From DASZHC01 sp035938215 (lineage in GTDB: Bacteria; Verrucomicrobiota; Verrucomicrobiia; Chthoniobacterales; JAFAMB01), in assembly GCA_035938215.1 (NCBI GenBank), contig DASZHC010000004.1, positions 1 through 24,861 on the forward strand: 24,861 nucleotides of DNA, read 5' to 3'. How positions within the stretch are numbered: the stretch's first letter is position 1; each line of letters begins with the position of its first letter. The notes under the pieces were generated by a model, which was not told the DNA's origin, did no database searches, and was given only the letters and a program-made list of their open reading frames with translations. The position numbers were made by a program, and so were the translations under genes. Below, one piece after another: positions 15,176 to 20,904 of this stretch.

Positions 15176-16018
15176 ATGAACAAATTCCGGGGGAATGACA
15201 ACTGCAATCCAGGGACGCCACAGCCATGCACCCACAACATTTTGCCCAATCTCGTTGATACACAAAATCTTCCCGATCACCGGGAGGTTGCAATCGACCG
15301 CGTCGGTGTCACAAATCTTCGATTCCCGATTCAGGTGAGAGACAAGGCGCACGCCACACAAAACACTGTGGCAACGGTAGCGCTGACGGTCGATTTACCG
15401 CATCACTTCAAGGGCACGCATATGAGTCGATTTGTTGAGGTGCTGAACGAACACGGCTCACTCATTCACGTCGACAACATCAAGGTCATCCTCCGGCATC
15501 TTCAGAAACGTTTGAACTCCAAGCAAGCGCATGTGGAGTTCGAGTTTCCCTATTTTATCGAAAAACGCGCTCCGATGTCCGGGGCGGTGGGACTGATGGA
15601 TTACTCTGTCAGGCTGGCAGCGACGATTACGCACCAGGACAGCGATTTTGTCGTCACGGTCGTTGTTCCGGTAACGACGCTGTGTCCTTGTTCCAAAGCG
15701 ATCAGCCGCTACGGCGCGCACAATCAGAGGGGCAAGGTGACTTTTGCTGTTCGGTTTACCAAGCCGATCTGGATCGAGGACCTCATCCAACTCGTTGAAT
15801 CATCCGCCAGCTCGGAATTGTACAGCCTGTTGAAACGTCCGGATGAGAAAGCGGTGACTGAGCATGCCTACGAACACCCGGTATTTGTGGAGGATCTGGT
15901 GCGAAGTATCGCCGTCAAGGCGAATGCCGATCCGCGTATCGCCTGGTATCGTGTCGAAGCTGAAAACTACGAATCGATCCATAACCACAACGCCTATGCG
16001 ATGATCGAGAAGGGCTAA
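15176..16018 (+). CDS. folE2: GTP cyclohydrolase FolE2
   Basis: Up to 280 residues. The family-like part begins near NLPDHREVAIDRVGVTNL, so a TTG at 15242 (258 residues) is an alternative to the ATG at 15176. Motifs of the FolE2 (COG1469) type: MSRFVEVLNEH, TTLCPCSKAISRYGAHNQRG with the metal/catalytic Cys, and the C-terminal VEAENYESIHNHNAYA. It converts GTP to 7,8-dihydroneopterin triphosphate, the first step of folate synthesis. FolE2 is the variant able to use metals other than zinc. It is divergent from thyA-folA with a gap of about 50 bp, so the two transcripts may share a promoter region. Confidence 0.94.
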   Translation: MNKFRGNDNCNPGTPQPCTHNILPNLVDTQNLPDHREVAIDRVGVTNLRFPIQVRDKAHATQNTVATVALTVDLPHHFKGTHMSRFVEVLNEHGSLIHVDNIKVILRHLQKRLNSKQAHVEFEFPYFIEKRAPMSGAVGLMDYSVRLAATITHQDSDFVVTVVVPVTTLCPCSKAISRYGAHNQRGKVTFAVRFTKPIWIEDLIQLVESSASSELYSLLKRPDEKAVTEHAYEHPVFVEDLVRSIAVKANADPRIAWYRVEAENYESIHNHNAYAMIEKG

Positions 16019-16070
16019 AGAGCCGCTCAGGGATGAATCGATTTTTGGGGTTGCAGCGAGAAGAATTGGC

Positions 16071-16076
16071 TATACT
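16071..16076 (+). promoter_or_regulatory. possible -10 box for tRNA-Lys
   Basis: TATACT lies 17 bp before the tRNA, which would place transcription start about 10 bp before the mature 5' end. No good -35 hexamer is seen at the normal distance, so the call is tentative. Confidence 0.35.
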
Positions 16077-16092
16077 TTCCTTGCTCTCTTCC

Positions 16093-16164
16093 GGGTTGGT
16101 AGCTCAATGGTAGAGCAGCGCCCTTTTAAGGCGTTGGTTGTGGGTTCGAGCCCCACCCAACCCA
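16093..16164 (+). tRNA. tRNA-Lys (anticodon UUU)
   Basis: 72 bases fold into a full cloverleaf. The acceptor stem gggttgg pairs with ccaaccc and has discriminator A. The D arm is gctcaatggtagagc, the anticodon stem gcgcc/ggcgt with loop ctTTTaa, and the T arm gtgggttcgagccccac. CCA is not encoded. It reads AAA and AAG codons. It lies 74 bp after folE2. The next genes downstream include a tyrosine-recombinase homologue, and tRNA genes are common integration targets; I could not find a second copy of the tRNA 3' end in the window. Confidence 0.95.
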
Positions 16165-16282
16165 ATCATCACTATCCCCTCGGAAACCGCATGGATACTC
16201 GATCCGTGAGGCGTTTGTTCACTGAAAATTGGAATGGCCAAACATGGATAAAAAGACACAAAAGACAAAGGTTCATCTGATT

Positions 16283-16311
16283 TGTGTTAAAGTAACGCAA
16301 TTTTAACACTG
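16283..16311. promoter_or_regulatory. inverted repeat upstream of the recombinase operon, possible operator
   Basis: gtgttaaa and tttaacac are reverse complements around a spacer with gtaacgcaat, about 50 bp upstream of the first small gene. tgtgttatgtgttatctgcg follows with further half-site-like repeats. The AT-rich dyad could bind a regulator of the operon. No protein is assigned. Confidence 0.35.
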
Positions 16312-16357
16312 CCCTGTGTTATGTGTTATCTGCGTTAAATCCCAAAACCCAAATTTT

Positions 16358-16582
16358 ATGACTTTTGAAGAATTAAATGACCTGGCCGCACCGGAAGGCT
16401 TTCGCCCTTTTGCCATCGTTACTCAAGGCGGATTACGCGTCGAGATTCCGCATCCGGAATTTATCGATATCCCGCCTGAGGGTGCGAGTTTTGTAACTGT
16501 TTATCGAACTAGCCGATCACGTATTCCGCGATTGATCGACCTAAACGCAATCGATCATATCGATCACGAAGTAAAACCATGA
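16358..16582 (+). CDS. small FRPF-motif protein, first copy
   Basis: 74 residues from the ATG at 16358 (MTFEELNDLAAPEGFRPFAI). The pattern is short helix, then FRPF, beta strand, a Gly-rich turn (VTQGGLRVEI), HPEF and a C-terminal DLNAIDHIDHEVKP. This resembles a large group of uncharacterised 65-90 residue proteins in Planctomycetota and Verrucomicrobiota; the function is unknown. A longer frame from 16316 adds a Cys-rich lead without family look. Its stop overlaps the recombinase start (ATGA), so the two are translationally coupled. The second small protein at 17766 has the same layout. Confidence 0.7.
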   Translation: MTFEELNDLAAPEGFRPFAIVTQGGLRVEIPHPEFIDIPPEGASFVTVYRTSRSRIPRLIDLNAIDHIDHEVKP

Positions 16583-17760
16583 AAATTACTGCTTACGGGA
16601 AATCTTACCGGCTCATGATCCCGGCTCGATTTAACGAGGACGGTAAACGCCAAGCCAAATATTTCAAAACCAAGGAGGAAGGTGAAATTGAGATCCGCCG
16701 AATTCTAGGCCGTGGTGCATCAGGAAAGCCGGCGATCGATGATTACAAACTCTCTATCTTGACGATCGCCGAACGAGAACTCGGCTCTATCGACCAAATC
16801 CTCGAAGCGATCCGGCATTATCGAGCAACTGTTCTCAACGTCAGCAAACGGGCACATCTTTTCGACCTGGTTGAGAAGTTTCTTGAGCGCCAGGCGCACG
16901 AAGGTCGGGCGCCGCGGACTTTGGATGATGACCGTCAGCGATTGAATAAGCTCTGCATGAGTTTTGAAAACATCGACGTTTGCCGGCTGACCCAGACCGG
17001 GCTCCGTCAATATCTCGAGCACTTCCCCCCGGGATCGAATCGCCGAAGTCATTACAAGGCTGTGCGCAAATTTATTCGATGGGCGCACGAAAACCGTTTC
17101 CTGGCGATCGATTTGATGGCACGGTTGCGGCCGCTTGACCTATGGGGCGTAAACAACGAGATCGTCGATATTGAAGATTTCCGCCGCGTGCTTTTCGTGA
17201 GCGCAGGCCTCGAGCCGATCGCTCCGGGCGAATTTCCTACAACCCGATACGTCGGCCTCCTTCCCTATTTTGTCTTAGGCGGCCTGGCTGGGATGCGCCG
17301 GGCTGAACTTTTGCGCGATCGCAATGCCCAACACGTTCTCGAATGGACCGATATTCTTTGGGACAAAAATCTGATTTCGGTCCGGGATGAGGTCGCCAAG
17401 CAAACCCGGGCCGCGGATCGGCGCCGGCTGATTCCGCTCGAGCCGGCCGCCAAGGGGTGGCTGTCGCTTGTTAGGCAAAATTCCGGACCGGTCGTCAATC
17501 TTTGGCAATCGACGCACACGAAATTGAGCCGGGAACTCTTCGAAAAGCTCGAGATCAATTTTCCCGAAAACGGATTGCGCAATTCTTATGCTTTCTATGC
17601 TCAGACGTTCCGGAGTGCGGGAGAGGTCGCGAAAGCGGCCGGAGATCTCGAGTCAACGATCAAACGGTTTTACACGCAATTGCTCGAGCCCGGGACCGGC
17701 AACGCTTGGTTCGATATCCGGCCGAATACGTCGGCAAAAATCATTCAAATGGCAGTTTAA
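16579..17760 (+). CDS. tyrosine recombinase/integrase homologue with altered catalytic set
   Basis: 393 residues. The N-terminal part has an arm-binding-like start (YRLMIPARFNEDGKRQAKYF) and a core-binding domain (about 92-185: LFDLVEKFLERQ, TLDDDRQRLNKL, RKFIRWAHENRFL). The catalytic part shows the Arg I block GGLAGMRRAELLR (R240), a Lys in the beta hairpin (VAKQTRAADRRRLIPL, K274), and NGLRNSYAFY where HxxR is expected (N331, R334). AGDLESTIKRFY follows, with Asp where His or Trp is usual, and the likely nucleophile Y365. Both histidines of the R-K-H-R-H/W-Y set are replaced, so activity may be changed or lost. It overlaps the first FRPF gene by 4 bp and is followed 5 bp later by the second, so the three form an operon. 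Confidence 0.8.
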   Translation: MKITAYGKSYRLMIPARFNEDGKRQAKYFKTKEEGEIEIRRILGRGASGKPAIDDYKLSILTIAERELGSIDQILEAIRHYRATVLNVSKRAHLFDLVEKFLERQAHEGRAPRTLDDDRQRLNKLCMSFENIDVCRLTQTGLRQYLEHFPPGSNRRSHYKAVRKFIRWAHENRFLAIDLMARLRPLDLWGVNNEIVDIEDFRRVLFVSAGLEPIAPGEFPTTRYVGLLPYFVLGGLAGMRRAELLRDRNAQHVLEWTDILWDKNLISVRDEVAKQTRAADRRRLIPLEPAAKGWLSLVRQNSGPVVNLWQSTHTKLSRELFEKLEINFPENGLRNSYAFYAQTFRSAGEVAKAAGDLESTIKRFYTQLLEPGTGNAWFDIRPNTSAKIIQMAV

Positions 17761-17765
17761 AGGCA

Positions 17766-17975
17766 ATGAATAACCAGCAACTCAAAGAACTAATCGGCCG
17801 GCGACCGTTCCGGCCATTCCAGATAGCGACTAGTGCCGGCGATCATTATTCGGTACTCGAAGAGGCCGACATTTTCAATAATCGACGCCGGCCAGAGCTT
17901 TATGTGATCTTCACCGAAGACGCCTTGGCTCACTGGGTCGAGTCCAACGATATCGTGAGCGTGAGTTCATTGTGA
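17766..17975 (+). CDS. small FRPF-motif protein, second copy
   Basis: 69 residues: MNNQQLKELIGRRPFRPFQI, then ATSAGDHYSVLEEADIF, a basic turn (NNRRRPELYVIF) and ESNDIVSVSSL. It shares the helix-FRPF-strand-turn-strand layout with the protein at 16358, so the two are likely diverged paralogues. Start 5 bp after the recombinase stop. Function unknown. The pairing around one recombinase is the only clue, and it suggests an accessory role for a mobile or regulatory cassette. Confidence 0.68.
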   Translation: MNNQQLKELIGRRPFRPFQIATSAGDHYSVLEEADIFNNRRRPELYVIFTEDALAHWVESNDIVSVSSL

Positions 17976-18440
17976 CTGGCGTCAGTTTTTCAAGCCCCGG
18001 CGTTGAGATGATTTCTTGGCGCCGAGTTTTTCTTTTTCTTCTTTTACGGCTGGCGGATATGCCAGCCGAATCCCATTGTACTTGTGTAACCATTAGTCAA
18101 GGCCCTGGCGCAAGCGATTGAGGCATAATATAACTACGCAATCTTTTGATGTTATCTTCAATCCTCAATCTGACGCCATTTCAGGGTGGCCCCGCTCCAA
18201 ATTCTTGCTGGGCAGGCAGGCGATTTGGGACAGAGCTCCCGATTCACCGGCGCTCCACGACGGCAGTCCGTCGCCCCGATCCCGCCACATGCCAAGCCAG
18301 TAATTTGCCACCCTCTGGCGGCGCTCCTAAGTTGTTTCGGCGGACTGTCGGGCCAGGCCAATAGTTTCATACGTTCGGGACAGGAATTTGACACCGCGTA
18401 TCACGTGCAGTTCACATCTCCAGGAAGGAATGATAACACA
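17976..18440. other. 465-bp intergenic region with one hairpin
   Basis: No convincing gene on either strand. A perfect 8-bp stem (cggctggc/gccagccg, 6-nt loop) lies at 18047-18068 after a pyrimidine-rich run; no U-tract follows, so it is not a standard terminator. Nearer the SDR gene, TTGACA at 18388 could be a -35 box, but no good -10 follows at 16-18 bp. The right part (about 18180-18440) has a different base pattern and may have arrived with the SDR gene. Confidence 0.45.
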
Positions 18441-19187
18441 ATGAGCAAACTCACAGGTAAAGTCGCAGTTGTCACAGGCGCATCCAAAGGCATCGGAGCC
18501 GCCATCGCCAAATCACTTGCTGCAGAAGGGGCGTCTGTAATCGTGAACTACGCTTCCAGCAAGGCTGGCGCGGACACAGTTGTCGCCGCCATCACCGCAG
18601 CCGGTGGCAAGGCCGTCGGCGTGCATGGCGACGTCTCCAAGGCCGCCGAGGCGCAGGGCATCATCGAGGCAGCCATCAAAAACTACGGCCGACTTGACAT
18701 CCTCGTTAATAACTCCGGCGTATACGAGTTCGGACCCATCGAGGCCATCACCGAAGACCAATTCCACAGGATGTTTAACGTTAATGTGCTCGGTCTTCTC
18801 CTCACCACGCAGGCAGCCGTCAAACACCTCGGCGAAGGTGCAAGCATCATCAACATCGGCTCCGTTGCCAGTCGCATCACACCTCCGAACGGCGCGGTTT
18901 ATACCGGCACCAAGGGCGCGGTCGACGCCATCACCGGCGCGCTCTCTCGCGAGCTCGGCCCGAAGAAGATCCGGGTCAACACCATCAATCCCGGCGTGGT
19001 CGAGACTGAAGGCACTCACAGCGGCGGCGTCATCGGATCTGATTTCGAGAAGGCCGCCATCGCCCAGACTCCGCTCGGCCGCATCGGCCAACCTGGCGAC
19101 ATCGCCTCGATCGCTGTCTTTCTGGCGTCGGAAGACTCCGCCTGGCTCACCGGCGAGCAACTTCTCGCTACCGGTGGCCTTCGCTAA
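18441..19187 (+). CDS. SDR family oxidoreductase
   Basis: 248 residues from the ATG at 18441 (MSKLTGKVAVVTGASKGIG) with aggaagg about 12 nt upstream. Classical short-chain dehydrogenase/reductase: Rossmann TGASKGIG, LDILVNNSG, catalytic Ser in INIGSVASRI, YTGTK with Tyr and Lys, then IRVNTINPGVVETEG and the C-terminal SAWLTGEQLLATGGLR. SDRs of the FabG/glucose dehydrogenase type use NAD(P)H on ketones or alcohols; the substrate is not predictable here. Third codon positions are strongly C-rich compared with the neighbours, and the gene sits alone between the recombinase operon and an intron remnant. Both hint at acquisition by transfer. Confidence 0.92.
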   Translation: MSKLTGKVAVVTGASKGIGAAIAKSLAAEGASVIVNYASSKAGADTVVAAITAAGGKAVGVHGDVSKAAEAQGIIEAAIKNYGRLDILVNNSGVYEFGPIEAITEDQFHRMFNVNVLGLLLTTQAAVKHLGEGASIINIGSVASRITPPNGAVYTGTKGAVDAITGALSRELGPKKIRVNTINPGVVETEGTHSGGVIGSDFEKAAIAQTPLGRIGQPGDIASIAVFLASEDSAWLTGEQLLATGGLR

Positions 19188-19189
19188 TC

Positions 19190-19395
19190 CGCAAACGACT
19201 GTTTGTAGAAGGTGTTCAAGAGCTCCTCCTGTGTGGTTAGATACTCAGGAACATAGCGCTCTGGACACTGGTTGTTCGCTTCCAGCTGCCCTCCACCCCG
19301 CCTCTCGACGACGCAGTTGCCTTCAGCTACCGACAGCCAGTGCTCTGTCCGACGGGGACTTTCACCCCGCTGTTGGTGCGCACTCTCAGGCGCAC
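19190..19395 (-). mobile_element. probable group II intron 5' fragment
   Basis: Read on the minus strand from 19395, the sequence starts GTGCGCC, the usual 5' end of bacterial group II introns, followed by a short hairpin and ggggtgaaagtcccc (19354-19368 on the plus strand), a familiar domain I stem-loop. ggagggcagctggaagcgaa then follows. No reverse transcriptase or domain V lies in the window, so only about 200 bases remain and they end near the SDR stop. The intron end touches family A repeat copy A4. A minus-strand frame across it ends in LLNTFYKQSFAD and a stop near 19191, but I regard it as chance. Identification rests on motif memory and needs a structural search. Confidence 0.5.
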
Positions 19396-19481
19396 GAGGG
19401 ACGGCCTCTGTGCCGTCCCATTTTTCTTCTTGTAATGGGGCTAGAAATGACTAGTCGGACGGCACGGAGGCCGTCCCTCCC
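19396..19481 (-). repeat. family A double-palindrome repeat, copy A4
   Basis: Same element as A1-A3 in the opposite orientation: gagggacggcctctgtgccg at 19396 and ggacggcacggaggccgtcc at 19457, with cccatttttcttct (reverse of the agaaaaatggg mark) now beside the left arm. catgaaaaacgaacatcgcc follows on the right, the reverse complement of the lead sequence of A2. It directly abuts the putative intron 5' end at 19395. Confidence 0.85.
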
Positions 19482-19580
19482 ATGAAAAACGAACATCGCC
19501 AAAATTGTCCAGGGCTAATCATAATGAGATCTGGCCCTACCGTCGCTGTACAATCCCAACGGACCGCTTTGCAGGCCGGC

Positions 19581-19606
19581 CGGTAGGGGCGGATCTCCGA
19601 GCCAGC
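19581..19606 (+). repeat. repeat C copy, partial
   Basis: cggtaggggcggatctccga followed by gccagc, related to copies at 11901 and 13317. It lies just before the end of the second GT87 gene. The rest of 19482-19625 shows nothing else. Confidence 0.55.
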
Positions 19607-19625
19607 TTTTCTTTGGCTCCGCGCC

Positions 19626-20858
19626 TCAATCGGTTGGCGGCCTCACTGGAACGGTCGCGCGCGATCGTTGCCTGACGTCCCGCCAGAGCGACGTGAAAAG
19701 CCAAATGACGGAGTACATCAAGAACATCAGCGCGCCGAACGGTTGCACCGACATGGTATAGGGAGTCTTTTTGAGCCTGAAAAACGCGTTAAGCGCAAGT
19801 CCGAGCAACAAGACCGCGTACGATGAACAAATCAGGCTTTTCGTTCGGCCGCCGATTCCCTTTTCGCCAAGGGTTTGCACTAAGGCCAGGGCAACCGGCG
19901 GTGCAATCATCGCATACGTGGCGTCTTCCGTCGACGGTCCGAAGAGCAGCATCCAACACGTTCCCAGGTTGAATACGGCGATCAGCAGACGCTTCTCGGA
20001 CCAATCCCGTATTCTGCCATAAACGCATACCGCCGCCGCTCCCATCCCGGCAAGCAACTGCAAAATAAGAAACGTCCGGCTGCTAAGGTTGATGTGACAA
20101 GCCTTCAGCAGCATGGCGAAATCCCTGGGTGCAATGTCCATGTTCGTTCGACGATCGTCCACCGCTCGGGTCCCGAGCCATCTCTGATACTGTTCGAGAA
20201 CATAGCCTGGTTGTTGCAGAAGAAATGAAAGGATGCCCATTAAACCCAGCGCCAGAAGAAAACGCCAACCGAGTTGACGCGGATACAGGAGCACAAGCAG
20301 CAATCCAACAGAAAGCGGATAGATTTTCAGGTAGGCGGTCAGTCCAAGGCAGATTGCGGAAATTGTCCACTGGCGCCGATGCGCTGAAACAATTGCGATC
20401 ATGAGCAGCCCGGTGATCAACGGGTTCGCTTGTCCGTTGTTAAAGTTTCCGAGCGACAATGGCAAAATAAGCAGGAATACCAGCCAATACCGCGATCGGG
20501 GAATTTGGGCCTGAAGTTCCGCCTTCAGCCACCAGACAATACCTGCCAGAAAAACTGTCGCCGTGAGCAACCGCCAGAGAATCCCGCCCAACCAATTCGG
20601 AAACCACGAAAACGGCGCGAACAGTCCCGCGATAAGCGGGCTATAGACAAAACCGCGAGTGTAGGAGTAAAGCGGTTGCGAGTTGACCCACCTTCTTCCC
20701 GCTTCGGCGTAAGTCGCAACGACGTCGTGATCTCGCGACCCCAGTCCGATGCGGATGCATATCCCGATAAGCACAGCCGACCAGAGAGCAACTACAATCA
20801 CATCCCGCAAGTTGGCTGCGGGCTTTTGATTTTCCGACGATGCCAGCAAGTGAGCCAT
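19626..20858 (-). CDS. GT87 (DUF2029) family membrane glycosyltransferase, copy 2
   Basis: 410 residues from the ATG at 20858 (MAHLLASSENQKPAANLRDV). The frame is open up to 21203, but that part runs through the upstream gene. About ten membrane helices. The first extracytoplasmic loop has HDVVATYAEAGRRWVNSQPL followed by YSYTRGFVYSPLIAGLFAPF, the DUF2029 pattern (acidic residue, then G..W..G..LY and a Y.P. helix). GT87 proteins are GT-C fold transferases using polyprenyl-phosphate mannose or related donors at the outer face of the membrane. The upstream copy at 20902 has the same layout, so this is a tandem duplication, separated by 43 bp containing a copy of the 22-bp repeat. Confidence 0.82.
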   Translation of the reverse strand: MAHLLASSENQKPAANLRDVIVVALWSAVLIGICIRIGLGSRDHDVVATYAEAGRRWVNSQPLYSYTRGFVYSPLIAGLFAPFSWFPNWLGGILWRLLTATVFLAGIVWWLKAELQAQIPRSRYWLVFLLILPLSLGNFNNGQANPLITGLLMIAIVSAHRRQWTISAICLGLTAYLKIYPLSVGLLLVLLYPRQLGWRFLLALGLMGILSFLLQQPGYVLEQYQRWLGTRAVDDRRTNMDIAPRDFAMLLKACHINLSSRTFLILQLLAGMGAAAVCVYGRIRDWSEKRLLIAVFNLGTCWMLLFGPSTEDATYAMIAPPVALALVQTLGEKGIGGRTKSLICSSYAVLLLGLALNAFFRLKKTPYTMSVQPFGALMFLMYSVIWLFTSLWRDVRQRSRATVPVRPPTD

Positions 20859-20884
20859 AGGAAGCGCTTGATAAAGGCCGCGGT

Positions 20885-20904
20885 CTTGTTTTTCAAGTAT
20901 TCTA
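20885..20904 (-). repeat. 22-bp dispersed repeat copy between the GT87 genes
   Basis: Minus-strand reading tagaatacttgaaaaacaag, a diverged copy of the gaatccttgaaaagcaaaac sequence found upstream of the other GT87 gene (22106-22128) and around the mutase gene. Confidence 0.5.

Noticed and set aside
15128..15361. Longer N-terminus for ThyA
   Set aside because: Would overlap the divergent folE2, and the GTG at 15127 gives the exact length of E. coli ThyA.
18047..18068. Rho-independent terminator after the recombinase operon
   Set aside because: The stem is perfect but no T-run follows on either strand, so it is only noted as a hairpin.
16093..18440. Integrated genomic island with attL in tRNA-Lys and attR downstream
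   Set aside because: I could not find a second copy of the tRNA 3' end (ttcgagccccacccaaccca) in the window, so island boundaries are not supported.
18513..19160. 215-residue minus-strand frame opposite the SDR gene
   Set aside because: Antisense shadow caused by C-rich third positions; no recognisable domain.
19191..19395. Minus-strand frame ending LLNTFYKQSFAD as a possible gene remnant
   Set aside because: The same bases carry group II intron 5' end features; no start codon or family similarity supports a protein.
18580..19485. 301-residue plus-strand frame overlapping the SDR gene
   Set aside because: Ser/Pro/Arg-rich shadow of a GC-rich gene; the overlapping SDR has complete motifs.
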